Assembly: GCA_030142905.1 (NCBI GenBank)
Contig: JASJOG010000659.1
Span: forward strand, 1 to 64,000
Reading direction: 5' to 3'
Length of the DNA stretch: 64,000 nucleotides
Source: Heliopora coerulea
Lineage: Eukaryota > Cnidaria > Anthozoa > Scleralcyonacea > Helioporidae
A program made the position numbers and the translations under genes. Numbering within the stretch: position 1 is the stretch's first letter; every line of letters begins with the position of its first letter. The notes beneath the pieces were generated by a model that was not told where the DNA came from, searched no databases, and saw only the letters and a program-made list of their open reading frames with translations. Positions 12,171 through 24,967 of the stretch are shown in pieces.

Positions 12171-14010
12171 GAGCTTGACGATCTTTCATCTCTGTTAAGC
12201 TATATCTGTGCTGTCACATTTCTAAAATCATGAACTTCATCTATCATTATTAATATCTATTAGCGTTGGTTTTGGTCGCACATATATGACGATCTTCTGC
12301 CTAGGTGAACATCTGAGTATTTGTAACTTAATGGTCTGCGCTTATCACCTTTCGTGAGAAGGTTGCGAGTTCGATCCCGTCTGGGACACAGAAATCATTC
12401 CCTGAGTATAGAGCTTGACGATCTTTTATCTCTCTTAAGTTATATTAATAATGTATCCAAATTCTCACGTTTCTAAAATCATTAACTTCATTCATCATTA
12501 TTAATATATAGTGGCTTTCGCTTGGGTCACACATATATGTCGAACTTGTGCTTAGCTCACCAGCTTAGTGTTAGTAGCTTAATACTTTGGGGGCCTCATC
12601 CGTCATCGGAAGGTTGCGGGTTCGATCCTATCTGGAGTTTACAAATGATTTTCTGACTACAGAACTTTACGATCTTTCATCTCTGTTAAGCTATATCTAT
12701 GCTGTCACATTTCTAAAATCATAAACTTCATGTTTGAGGAAGTTGATCGTCCAGGTTAGTGTAGTCTTGAGAAAGACTGTTGGTTGAAGTGACTGACGTT
12801 TCGACACCCTTAGCGGCGGTCATCTTCAGAGTCAAAAGGAGAGTAAAGGTCAGGTTCGCCTGACCTTTACTCTCCTTTTGACTCTGAAGATGACCGCCGC
12901 TAAGGCTGTCGAAACGTCAGTCACTTCAACCAACAGTCTTTCTCAAGACTACACTAACCTGGACGATCAACTTCCTCAAACATGTCACGATTCTCCCAGG
13001 TTCAAACCATTTACTTTATCATAAACTTCATCTATCATTATTAATATATATTGGCGTTTGTTTTGGTCGCACATATCTGTCGAACTTGCAACTAGATGAA
13101 CATCTGAGTCTTGGTAACTTAATAGTCCGAGCGTATCATCAGAAGGTTGCGGGTTTTATCCCGTCTGGGACACATAAATCATTTCCCGAGTATAGAGCTT
13201 GACGATCTTTTATCTCTCTTAAGTTATATCCAAGCTCTTACATTTCTAAAATCAAAAACTGCATCCATCATTATTAATATGAAGTGGGTATCGGTTATGC
13301 GGAACATATATGATGAACTCGCACGTAGTTGTCCATCTGAGTCTTGGTAGGTTAATGGTCTGGGCGTGTCACCGGTCTTCAGAAGGTTGCGGGTTCGATC
13401 CCGTCTGGGACACAGAAATCATTTTCTGAGTATAGAGCTTGACGATCTTTCATTTCTGTTAAGTTATATCTACGATCTCACGTTTCTAAAATAATAAACT
13501 GCGTCCATCATTATTAATATATAGTGGCTTTCGCTTAGGTCGCACATATATGTCAAACTTACACCTAGCTCACCATCTGAGTCTTGGTAGCTTAATAGTT
13601 CGGGCGTGTCATTTGTCATCAGAAGGTTGGGGGTTCGATGCCGTCTGCGGCTTAGGAAAAAGTTTGTATGTATAGAGCTTGACGATGTTTTATCTCTCTT
13701 AAGTTGTATCAATAATATATCCAAGCTCTCGCATCTCTAAAATTATAAACTGCATCCATGATTTTTAATACATAGTGTCTTCTGCTTAGGTCGCACATTT
13801 ATGTCGAACTTGCACCTAGCTCATTATCTGAGTCTTGGTAGCTCAATGGTTCGCACTTCTTACCAGTCATCATCAGGTTGCGGGTTCGATCCCCGTCTGA
13901 GGCTCAGAAATCATTTTCTTAGTATAGAGCTTGAAGATTTTTAATTTCTCTTAAGTTATAATAATATATCCAAGTTCTCACATTTCTAAAATCATAAATT
14001 GCATCCATAA
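12171..14010 (+). repeat. Decayed edge of the SINE-derived satellite
   Basis: About seven diverged ~240-bp monomers continue beyond the homogenised array (tRNA-like cores near 12,310-12,390, 12,555-12,640, 13,100-13,180, 13,330-13,420, 13,570-13,650 and 13,820-13,910). Box B stays readable in most of them. Divergence rises away from the array, as expected at a satellite edge that escapes homogenisation. The last recognisable monomer ends near 14,010. Confidence 0.85.
12732..13017. mobile_element. Near-perfect palindrome resembling a Penelope-type 3' end, flanked by 14-bp duplications
   Basis: Positions 12,732-12,981 form an inverted repeat with ~123-bp arms around a TTCG loop (12,855-12,858). 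I see essentially one arm mismatch (CACCC versus CAGCC near 12,810). A ~36-bp unpaired tail follows. The direct repeat ATCATAAACTTCAT lies at 12,718-12,731 and 13,018-13,031. The right arm holds CTGAAGA...GTCGAAACGTC, which resembles the hammerhead-like segments known at the ends of Penelope-like elements. Assignment to that class is from memory of such motifs. The palindrome and the duplications are read directly. Confidence 0.8.
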
Positions 14011-16130
14011 TTACTTGAAATACGTGTACGCAACAAACCCTAGCCCACCCTTGCAATAGATTTCTCGAGAATCCAAGCAATACTGAAAATTTTTCAAAGT
14101 TCTCAAAAAAAGAAATCGTCGTTACTATAACTGGAAGATGCGATACAATAAAGAAAACACAATATTTGGCCACAAATATTAACAACCCAAACTGGAAATT
14201 ATTTTACTTTAAAACTGCTTGTCTTCGTATTTACGTTGAAAATTTCTATTGTTTTATTAAAACAAAGCGTTTGGAGAGAATAACCGTTAACGGCTTAATA
14301 AATGATAAGAGATTGATTCTGAGAATTCTACTTCTTATCAATGGATGTTCATAGCAAGACCCTGTATTAGTTGCGATCTTAAGATATTTCGAGTCGTTTT
14401 CCAATCAAACTTTTCACTCATTTTGCTTTAAAGAAAGATTTTTTATTAGACAGCCAGGCTTTCCGTCTTAAAATTGGATCATTCTCAAAGGTTACCGGTC
14501 GGATATCAGCATGACGGACAGCTCATGAGTGAAAATTTCTTTTTTGATATTTTTTGTCTTAAAAAAACTGATAAATTCTATATTACCTCAAAGTTGGTTA
14601 AAAATGTCTATTAGAAGTGCTATGAAGAAGATTTATGCTAAATATTCATCCGGAGGTACAAGACTTTGTTGACGAAGATGAAACGAATTACAAAACGGAC
14701 GAAATAAACAAAGAAAACATGAGTTTGGCATTTTTATCGCTGGCCAAAAATCGAAATATACAAAACACAAAACAAAATATGACAAGTAAACCTTGTGCAA
14801 GTTTGGTCGAAAGAAGAACGAGGCGAGGCAAGTAAAAGACGTTCTTTTTCCACGGTAAAACATCAATAAAAAAGAAAAATGGCGTACAAACCTGAACTCT
14901 TGCGTGTTTTCAAAAAAGCATTCAGTGACATCTCAGTACAAACATTTCAACGGTAAATTTACACTAAGACGACTTTAAACTTTCTTGTGAGACTTTAAAA
15001 TCCTGATGAAAACATTTCTGGTCGAATACGACAAAAGTCATCATGCACAAATCACTCTCGAAGTGAGAAAGACTGAAGCGGACAACTGTTTTGCCGAAGG
15101 ATAATTTGGTGACGAAAATCAAGTAGCGTTGCAGCGAGTTACCTGGTGGTTGTTTACCTTGCATTTTTGTTTCGAGCCAAAAATACATCTTTCGTCTTCA
15201 GTGGGGCGACATTTCATAGGGAAAAAATCCTGATTGAGGCAATGAAATTTTTGTGTGGAAAGCAGAGAAAGCATCCAAAGTCTGTCATGGCCTGGACAAC
15301 TTTTCTGCACGATGAGTGTGCTATCCCACTTCTCAAACAATTGACCATGAACGCTGTCCGGGTAAATACTGCTAAATGTTCAAAAGTAATCGTATTACAG
15401 AGATGAATAAACCAGAATCTTCATTCTACTTTACGAATAAACACCTGCAAAATCCAGGCGATAATATTTCGTACAAGAAGTTTCTCTTAGGGAAGAATGA
15501 AGTCGGGAAGCTACTTTTAAAAGCTGCTCAAAACAATTCAGTTCGTAGAATTTGTATTTCAAAGCTACTCGATTCAGACGTACCTGTGATTGTGTTGGTC
15601 AGGTAAGTGGTTCACAGAACCAGAAAAGTCCCAAGATTTATACAAATCGACATCTATTCAACTTCAGCAAAGAATGTCGTTTTAATACACTTGGTCGCTT
15701 GTCAAATGTCCTGACAGCAAGCGAGTTCCTTTACGTCTTTTGTTCATATAAATCAGAAAGAACCAAGACAAAGCGTTGCTGCAAAAAGTGAACAGTTGGC
15801 AAATGCATATTCCAAGGAGCTAACTTTGAGAACTGCTCTTTCAAGTCATAAATTGTCGAGTTACTGAGGTGGCCCTCAAAAGCGAAACCAGCCGCAGGCA
15901 CCCAGAAAACCATTTCCTTTGCCGGTCTTAAATCATTTACTGGCTTCAGTGTTCAAATAATGCAAACAACTTGCGAGATCCAGACAAAAGAAAAAATAAC
16001 GACACCAAATCGATTTGCTTCAATATGGTACCTAAGAATGGTTTGGTCAACAACACACCAGTCCCCGAGCATGCACACGGCATTTTTGAGTGACCGGAAT
16101 CCGTGGATATATACCTATATGTATATAAAT
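14011..16130. other. Unassigned sequence, no supported gene
   Basis: Only short frames occur, for example 14,635-14,835 and 15,376-15,606 on the + strand. The latter ends next to a donor-like GTAAGT at 15,602. I recognise no domain in either and see no partner exons. The region is AT-rich and unique within the window. Confidence 0.5.
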
Positions 16131-17290
16131 ATACCTTTCAAAAACCATACCTTAATCCCTTTACTCTTTGGTGAAATCTTCCGACCTCAAACATTCTAGC
16201 CTATATTTCGAGTTAAACGTTATTTAGCCTGCACGTTCATATTGATACCTTCTTTCGAAGGTTTAAAATTGCTCGTAAACAAGCCCGAAACCAAAGGTTA
16301 ACCCCTTTAATTTTTGGTCCAATTTTTCGAATTCTAACATTCTGTTCAGTTTCGGTGTAAAGTTCCTCCACTTGATGCAAAACGATAGTATGTCTTAAAC
16401 TGTCATATTTAAAGCTTATTTCGAGGTTTAAAATTGGTCGAAAACTGGTCAAAAACCAAAGGTTAACCCCTTTACTTTTTGGTCAAATTTTTCCACCTCA
16501 AATATTCAACGTAATTTCACCCAAAAACCACTCATATCACTGCAAAACTAACCTCCATGCAATAAACTTTCATATTTTGAGCTAATTTCGAAACTTTTCG
16601 ACTTGCCTCTTTCACTATGGCGATACACTTAAGAATTCTGAGCTGGGCGCTGATCTTTATATTACAATTATAAAGGTTAACCCCTTTACTTTTTGATCAA
16701 ATTTTTCCACCTCAAATATTCAACGTAATTTCGCCCAAAAATCACTCAAATCACTGCAAAACTAGCTTCTATCCAACAAACTTTCATAATTTGAGCTTAT
16801 TTCGAAAGTTCCAAATTGGTCAAAAAATCGTCAAAAACCAATGGTTAACTCATTTTGTTTTTGGTGATATTTCTGGTCTTTAAAGGAAGGTCATAATTAA
16901 ATCTAAAATGATTCGAATCAGTGTGGAAATATATTCTTTTGGCTAATCTTTTGTATGTAAACATTGTATCGCAAGTTTTAGATGGGGCGAAAAATGTTCG
17001 AAAAGCAAATGTTAATCCCTTTACTTTTTTGGTGATTATGTCCTTTAAAGGGATTGTGAGAATTTTATGTAAAACGACTCAAATTGGTCTAGAACTAAGT
17101 TGTTTGGGCTAAACTTTCATATTTCGGGGTTATTTCGAAAGTTTGAGATGGGTCGAGAAATGGTCAAAAATCAAAGGTTAACCCCTTTACTTTTTGGTGA
17201 TATGTTTTGGCCTTTAAAAGAAGGTCTCAATTTGATCTAAAATGACTCAAATCGGTCCAGAAGTACATTATTTGAGCTAAAATATACCCT
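16130..17290. repeat. Degenerate tandem repeat with ~167-bp period
   Basis: The core GGTTAACCCCTTTACTTTTTGG, or a close variant, recurs at about 16,150, 16,296, 16,461, 16,675, 16,843, 17,010 and 17,176. Spacings are 146, 165, 214, 168, 167 and 166 bp. Related flanking text (CCACCTCAAATATTCAACG, TTTCATATTTTGAGC) recurs in register. Copies are clearly diverged. Confidence 0.8.
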
Positions 17291-17396
17291 TCTGAAGTTT
17301 CAGAGTTCGTCATGATTTAGTAAGTACATTAGACTTTTAAAATCACCATTATGGTACAGTTTAATCATGTACGATGCAATAACTGTATCATACTGT

Positions 17397-17537
17397 GGGG
17401 TAGATGAACGATCTTCAAGCTCGATACTCAGAAAATGATTTCTGAGCCCCAGACGGGGATCGAACCCGCAACCTTCTGATGACCGGTTAGACGCTCTAAC
17501 CATTGAGCTACCAAGACTCAGATGGTGAGTAACAACA
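17397..17537 (-). mobile_element. Single tRNA-derived SINE, relative of the 14-kb satellite monomer
   Basis: On the minus strand a good tRNA-like cloverleaf can be drawn. The D-arm is GCTC..GAGC, an anticodon-like arm follows, the T-arm is GCGGG-TTCGATC-CCCGT, and the acceptor is G-U rich (GTCTTGG with CTGGGGC). The usual U33 is missing, so this is not a functional tRNA. The tail matches the satellite monomers (AAATCATTTTCTGAGTAT). Flanking direct repeats AACTGTATCATACTGT (17,381-17,396) and AACTGTATCACACTGT (17,538-17,553) differ at one base and look like a target-site duplication, which supports retroposition. Confidence 0.85.
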
Positions 17538-17559
17538 AACTGTATCACACTGTTCAAAG

Positions 17560-20500
17560 GATCAGTAGGATTCAGCTATAATATCAACAGTGTAATAACT
17601 GTATCAGAATGATAACCCTTCAACCTTCTATCTGATACATCAGGCATGTAGAAGAAAAGAACAATGAAAGAACAAAGTAAATACAGCCCACCATTTACAC
17701 ACGGGGGTGTCAGACCAATTAGGAATCTCTCCTTTAACGGGGAAAAAACGTACCAATCCTTCTCCTTCAAGCATACTTCCTCATCTCTCTGAAACTGGTC
17801 ATTCCGCTTATTTAAACGACTTCCGTATTCTTTCTTCATGCTCCTCTAGTTCCGAACTTCTTGTCAAAGAAAGCCTACCATATTTGGCAATTTAACCCTT
17901 TATCAACACAAATCTTAGTTCTACACCTATATCCTCAAGACCTGGTTTGGCCAAACATCGCAACAATGTTGGATAAACTAACTGTACATTATTGGACCTA
18001 TGGTGGCTTCATTGTTTTCGATACTTTAATAAGCAGCTCACCTTGGATTTTTCTTAGAGGGTGAAATGGTTTTTAAGGGACTTCGTACTTTAACGCGCAG
18101 TGTGCGATATATCGGACAATTGGAACAAAAAAAAAAACCGAATGAAAGAGCAGAGCAAAACACTGATACACCAAAGAAAAGAAAAAAAATTCAGGTATAA
18201 AAGGATTAAAGTAGCTAAAAGGCCATCCTGAACGTTAAGGCAATACAGAGCGAGACCATGTCCTCGGCGTGAGATACAAGAAGTCTCTTTTTCTGCCATG
18301 ACTTCTTAGATTATTTCAACATTAACAATTGTTATGTTTTAACGGCATTAAATGTCGGCTTTAAAGCCACCAAAGAATTGACCTTATTTCTCTAATTAAT
18401 CTTCTCACTCTGTTACTTTCTCGACTGCGTCTTTGAGGGCCACGGGTTTGTTAGCTTTGGCTATTATGTGCTAAGATCTCTAAATAAAGACTTAAACTAA
18501 ACTTCCTTCTGTTGACAGTACTTTAATTATTCTGTAAATAATATAACTGATGATGTAACCTATTCTTTGCAACTATTTAAGGATCGTATGTACTGTGTGT
18601 AATTAGTTGATCTGACTAAGGATTTGAAAAAAAGTCGAAATATTATCACCATACTTTTGTCTTGTTCTTAAGCTCATCTCTTTAGTTATTTACTGGACAA
18701 GATGTTTAGTTTTGGATTATGTTTTCACATTTGTCTTACATCTTGCAATTCATAAGAACCAGAGTTTTTCATCGTCTCTCAGGTTCAGGGACTGCTACGG
18801 TTTTGCATTGCCAGAATGCCGAAATGGCCTTCTACACACTAAGAACTCAACCAACTGATACACCCTTTCGTTGCGTCAGACCCGATACATGTGACGTAAT
18901 AACTGCATTAGACTGTTAAAAGCAACATTAGAAGAGAAGAGAACGGAGAGAATGTAGAATAAACAGCAAAAATGTATCAAACTCATTAGTGCGGTAGTAA
19001 ACATGATACCTCCACTATATACTGCAAAGAGTAATAGGAATTCAACAAACTGCACAACCTTTTGTAATATTTGAAATGGTAAATATGATATGATAACTGT
19101 ACTAGATTGTTTTAACCAATATCATGATACAGTTATACAAAGTATGGTTAATACGGGCCTCAAACTGTTCAAAACAACAGTATGATTCAGTTATTACATT
19201 TATGACATAATAACTGTACTATAATATTAACCTTTTAACAAACTATCCCATGCATCAGACACTTAGAACTAATGAGCAAATGAGTGAACAAAGCGACAAC
19301 AATAAGAGAATGAAGAATCAAAGCACAAAAATATCGTAATCATTAGTGTCGCAGTAACTATGCTAGTGCTCTAAAATTACAAAGTTATAGTACGGTAATA
19401 AGAATCCAACCGATTGTCACACCAATTTGCAGCGTCAGACCCGGAGCATATATGGAAAAACTGCATTAGACTGTTTAAATCAACATGATACAGTTGTACC
19501 ATGTATGGTTAATATCGACATCAGACTGTTCAAAGCAACAGTATGATTCAGTTATTACATTTATGACATAATAACTATACTAAAATATTAACCCTTCAAC
19601 AAACTGTGTCCCACACAACAGACACTTGTACATCAGAACTACACGTAATGAACAAAATACGAGAACAAAAAGAATAAAGAACTGAAGTGCAAAAACATCA
19701 AACTCATTAGTGCAACGGTAAACACCAAGACTACAACTACTCTGAAATTATTAATAGTAATAAGAATTCAACAGACTGATTCCACCCTTTTGTAGCAACA
19801 GACCCGGTACAATTGATGGAATAGTACCAGAATGTTGACCCTTCAACAAAATGTCCCATACATTGAACATCTAGAACAAAAGAAACAACAAAGAACTAAA
19901 AAGCAAAAATATCAAACTCATTGGTGCAGGAGAAAACATTAAGACACTACAACTACTCTAAAATTACAAGTCCTGTAGTAACAAGGACTCAACAGACTGC
20001 TACACTCTTTTGAAACAGCAAAACTGATATATACATATATGATTTAATAATTGTATTACTGCTAAAACCTTGACTGCCATATTGAGTGCTTTTGAAGCTT
20101 GAGATTTTTATGGCCAGGTGCCCTTCATAGTGGCAACCTTTTCTGTCAGGGGAGGACTCTTAGCCTTTGCCTAAAGAGGCATTACCTACAAGGCAGCAGG
20201 TGATTCATTGTATTACTGTTAAAACCAACATTGTGATACAGTTATATTGTGCATTAAGTAATAACTGGAACAGACTGTTCAAAGCATTAGTGTGATTCAG
20301 TTATTACATGAACAATGTAATAACTGTACCAGAATGTTAACCCTTCAACCTTCTGTCTCATACATCAGGCATGTGGAACAAAAGAATAATGAAAAAAACA
20401 AAGCAAATACGAACTTTAACAGGATGTAGGACAAAAAATGCTAAAATATCAAACTTATTCTCAAGCATATCAAACTTACTATCAAGCGTTATTTTAAAAA

Positions 20501-21200
20501 CTGATAAAGCTATTGCCAATAGGGATTGTGGAATGGTTTTACCAGATCTTTACATTTCTTTGAGGGACAAACTGTAAAAAAGTTTTAACTTAGTTATGCA
20601 AGAATTTTGAATTTTTGATTTTGTTGCAATCTGTATTTAATTTATTCACCCTTGTATGTATAAGGCTTCTAGTTTGTCTATATTATTTTAGTCCTTTTAC
20701 CCTGATGATGAATGTTTAGTTCGAAAGCTTGGTATTTTAAATAATATATTTCAACTTCATAGCTAGTGGAGCAGACCTTTGTATATTAATATGAATCCTA
20801 GCTACAAAATGATCCTGGATTTAATATCAAACTTATTAGTGCACAAGTAAACAATACATGAAGACACCATAACTACTCTAAAATTGTATATAGTAATGAG
20901 ATTTCCACAGATTGATACACCCTTTTACTGAAACAGACCCACTGCAAATATGATGTAATAACTGCGTTACCAGTAGACTGTTAAAATAAACATTACAATA
21001 CAGTTATACTGTGGATGGTGTAATGACTGCATTGGTCTGTTCAAAGCAACAGTATGATTCAGTTATTACACATATGAAGTAATACCTGTACCAGAATGTT
21101 GACCCTTTAAGTTAACTGTCCCATACATTTTTCAGCTACAAAATAGGAGGACAAAGGGAAAACAAAAAACAATAGATCAAAATACGTAAAATTCATAAGT
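17560..21200. repeat. Degenerate ~365-bp satellite-like repeat region
   Basis: The same succession of phrases recurs: GATTCAGTTATTACAT, AATAACTGTAC.AGAATGTTAACCCTTCAAC, a purine-rich AACAAAGAA stretch, CAAACTCATTAGTGC, ACAACTACTCTAAAATTAC and AGACTG.TAAA. GATTCAGTTATTACAT is at about 19,184, 19,544, 20,294 and 21,056, spacings of 360, 750 and 762, roughly one, two and two units. Other sequence appears inserted at about 18,000-18,700, 20,100-20,215 and 20,430-20,800. No gene is supported. Confidence 0.7.
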
Positions 21201-22382
21201 GCCCTCATAAACAAGATGACACAACAACTAATACTAATTTCCAAGTGGCAATGGCACAACAATTATACAAGACTGAGCATGACAATGTGAATTATCAAAA
21301 AGTTGATGTTTGTAATGTTTTAACGTAATGTCTAATTATGCAATTTTTAAATAACTGCACCCCTAAAAAAAAAAAACCTGGGCAAGACTAAGCATACTCC
21401 TCATCCATTAGAGTACTGCAACCTTTCAGCATCATCAAATTAGACATTTCTAATATCTTAGCAGTGTAAGACAATACACTTGCATTATTAAGATGCAACT
21501 CCAAATTTGTTTATAATTGTGCACCCCCAAAAATTTAGGCCACCACAACAGAGGACCATGTTTTGTCACTGTGTCACTACGTTAACCCATGAGAACTGCT
21601 CAAAGACATCCACACCAAAACCTTAGAATCTTATATTCAGCTATTGAGGTACCATGTGTTGAATAAAAAGGAACTGAATTTTAGAAGTAAACCATATACT
21701 GATACAGTATCCAGTTGGACAATCTAGTACCACAGCAGAGTTTTTCATGATCTGGTAGTGAGGATGTGCCAGACACTGGATACTGGGATCTGGTACACAG
21801 AAGAATTGAACTCAGTGTTTCTCAAGAGGGGTGGTAGCACCCCCAGTGGGTGTTCAGAAAAACATCATGGGCAGTAGAGGCAAAGCAGCAGAGAGTGGGT
21901 GGGCATTCAGCTATTGTTCACTTCCAAAGAATTTTAAGTTTCCAGTGGTAATTAGTTTAGTGTTCAGTTCTAACAACTAAATTTATTGGCAATACCAAAG
22001 AGAATATATATTACAGTTATTCAGTTTGATATTACTCTGGGATAGGGTGCTGGCAAGGATGCAAAACTGGGACAGAATCTACTCAGTAGAAGGCAAGTTG
22101 CAGCAAGTTGGTGGTCATCCAAAAAAGTTTAAAAACAGTTATCTAACTGAGTCATACAGCATATGATTAGAACCAAATGATCAAGTTCCCAACACAGCCA
22201 GGTGAAGAATCAGACATATTATGATGTTACTTAGGCTTAGTCTATGAATGCAACTCAAAAAGCTACTGATCATTACTCATATTGCATTCATAAACTTTTA
22301 TGCCAGAGTAGTATCATATTATGTCTGATTAGAACCAATATAGTGGCAATAGATAAACCAGGCAGAAAGCGTAATCTTGTTC

Positions 22383-22543
22383 AGAATATTAACACCCAAC
22401 ATAAAGTTTTTAATAGATCTATAATAACAGAGACATTAATAAAACAGAAATTGAATTCAGTAAAATCAATTTCTGTTTTATTACTAGTAATGTCTCTGTT
22501 ATTATGGGTCTATTAAAAACTTTATGCTGGGCATTAGTATTCT
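22383..22543. repeat. Imperfect 161-bp inverted repeat (hairpin, MITE-like)
   Basis: The left arm (from AGAATATTAACACCC) and right arm (ending GGGCATTAGTATTCT) pair over about 70 bases, with a short AT-rich loop near 22,455-22,466. The right arm carries a 6-base insertion (ACTAGT). No clear target duplication is visible, so the element class is open. Confidence 0.75.
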
Positions 22544-23487
22544 TAACATCTCCAGAACAAGTTACAAGCCACTAAGACAGTTATATTGGGAGGGGGCATC
22601 CTAAACCTGTACAGATGGTCAGATTCTGTAAGATACATGAAGCAACAATTCAACTGGGGAAAATGCAATACAACCTCCATCCCCCTTTAGACAAACCTAT
22701 GATTTAAATAATGTGTATTTTAATAATATATTGTTACAGGGCACATGCATTCAGTCCCCAGAGACTTGAAGAACAAAGGGCATGAAAGCTATGTTGGTGT
22801 ACCTAACAAAAGAAAATGATCAAAATTCTTTTGTCAAGGAACACCAACATGGCAGCTATGATGCCAAGTGCATACGCTCTATATGCAAGTCACCCTTGTC
22901 AACATATTGCTCACCAGGTCACTCTATAAAAGTCTATATTAATTTATTACAGGGCAGGGCTTGTCCCCTTGAGGAGTAATATCATCTGGCATTAGCCAGA
23001 GCAAAATACTAAAGTGCACCCTTGCCACTCAATGGGTTCAGTAAGAAGTGAATTTTTAAATGCCAAAAGGATAAAGAAACTGCCACATACTTGTATTGAG
23101 GGAGAGGATATGGATGTTCCAAATGAAAGCCCTTTCTTAGAGTGAAATGGGTCTTCACTTGAAATGTCTTGATTTCCTCTCAAGTTTCAACAGTTCCCAC
23201 ATCCTTTTTGCTTTTCAAACATGTCATTTATCAATGCCTGTGCTGCACTCTGTTTTCATATTTTCAAGTGTCAATCATTTATTTGAAAAGACCCAAGCAG
23301 GACGAGTTACAAAAAATGTAACTCTTGGGGTATCTGAAGGTCTCATGTATTACTTTCCTATAAGAGCTATGCTATAGTCACAGTTATAATTTCTATACTT
23401 ATACAGCTGTAATGCTGATGAAGTGAAGGATGTATATATTATAGTGAAATAATCAGAAAGGTTTGAGTACTGCCAAAATGTGAAAGT

Positions 23488-23532
23488 AGTTATCTAATGT
23501 TTCGAGCGCAGGCCCTTTGTCAGAGATATAAC
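23488..23532 (-). repeat. Penelope-type hammerhead-like scrap
   Basis: The minus strand reads CTGACAA-GGGC...GCTC-GAAAC, close to the hammerhead core (CTGANGA, stem II, GAAAC) found in Penelope-like elements, with one core base altered. It is a short decayed remnant. The assignment rests on motif resemblance. Confidence 0.35.
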
Positions 23533-24156
23533 ATATCTGATACCATTGTACTTTGGCTAATGAATGTATGATTTTGCACATGTAAGCCCTTTAGAACTAG
23601 GGGTGTGGTAGGTTTCAGCCCTACCTTCTAACAAATTTACTAAAATTAGATTTGGAGCCAACCTGTAAGGTAAATTAACGGACATGTGCAATGTTTGTCT
23701 TTATAAAAACCACATTTTTATGAGGACTCAAGATTACTATACTTTCCTGAGGATGCACACCTCTTGACTCCCTCATAATAAAATCAGTCCTTACAGTAAA
23801 GCTTTACGTCTCAACAACACTGTGTGACTAAAGTTGGACCTGCATTTTCAGACCTCTTCAACATACACTTTGTTCTGATGGATGAGTCATCAAAGCTACA
23901 TATCTTGGCCAGCCAAGCTGTTGATTAGTTACCATAACAGGCTGTTCGTTCATTGTCACTACTGTAGATCACTCAAAACTGGAGTCTAACTAAAGTGAAA
24001 GTAAATTTTAAAAAATAAATAAATTTCACATATTTCAAGACCTACAGTGTAACCAGTACCAGAGGCACAAAATGCAACACTTGTGCTTTTGGCTTGAGTT
24101 GAGCCCATGACCTTGTGAATCTAAAGCAACAGCCAGCCAATTACAGTTACCAAGAG

Positions 24157-24416
24157 CAGGGTCGCTGAGAGGTTTTGTGGGGCCTGGGGCAAAATATTGA
24201 TTTGGGGCCCTTGATGAAGTCATATATATATATATATATATAATAAGATCATGTTTATGGGTAAATTTTTACTTTAACCAAACTGCCATCCATTATGTCA
24301 CTGTTTTTAATCTTCGTGACATCAAAAACATAAAGTTCAAACATTTTAGGGGGCCCCTATCAAGTAGAGATCCTGGGGCAAGTTGGCCCCCCCTTGTCCC
24401 CCTCTCGGCGGCCCTG
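24157..24416. mobile_element. hAT-type MITE with 8-bp target duplication
   Basis: The termini are inverted repeats: CAGGGTCGCTGAGAGG at the left, and the complement of CAGGGCCGCCGAGAGG at the right. They are flanked by identical 8-bp ACCAAGAG (24,149-24,156 and 24,417-24,424). CAGGG ends plus an 8-bp duplication are diagnostic of the hAT superfamily. The 260-bp element has no coding capacity and contains an (AT)n tract. Confidence 0.92.
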
Positions 24417-24967
24417 ACCAAGAGCATGGTCACAAGTACTGTATCTATTTTATAGATGTGGTAATGCTGGCAAGGTAAAGGTATATTCAAGGAATATTTA
24501 AGCATTTCCTCTCAGTCACATATACTAAAGTCTAATTAACCCTTTAATGCCCAGTGACTGACATATTGGACACCTAATAACAATAGAACCAATGAAAGAA
24601 TAAAGGAAAAATAAAGAGAGGACAAAGTACAGAAGAAAAAAAAATTCAGCCATTAAAGAGTTAAGTAAAAGTAAATTTTAGAGCACCAATATCATACATT
24701 TGAATAGCTAACCAGGAATAAAAGCAAAACATGCAACTCTAAGGCCTTAAAAGGTGCTCTCAAATTTACTTCCTTTTAATTTAGACTTCATTTCATGTGA
24801 CTGAGAGTGAATGCCTGATATAACTTCAACAATGGGTAATTTCAGATAATTTACACTTCTATAGGAGACCTCTTGGTAAGCATGGAGCCACTTGTACAAA
24901 GTGTGAATAACTTATCTGGCAGATAGGTCCATGTGAAAGAGCAGCTAAGTCTAAGCTTTGAACAACT

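Noticed and set aside
1..14010. CRISPR-like array
   Set aside because: Period of 487 bp, tRNA-derived units, eukaryotic context and no unique spacers.
15376..15606. Possible coding exon followed by GTAAGT
   Set aside because: No recognisable domain, no partner exon with matching phase and no paralog in the window.
17440..17530. Functional tRNA gene
   Set aside because: The cloverleaf has a G-U-rich acceptor, a mismatch in the anticodon stem and no U33. The TSD and shared tail mark it as a SINE.
20695..20745. Hammerhead ribozyme (CTGATGA...GAAAGC)
   Set aside because: The core words are present, but the closing stem II pair is missing and flanking stems I/III do not form convincingly.
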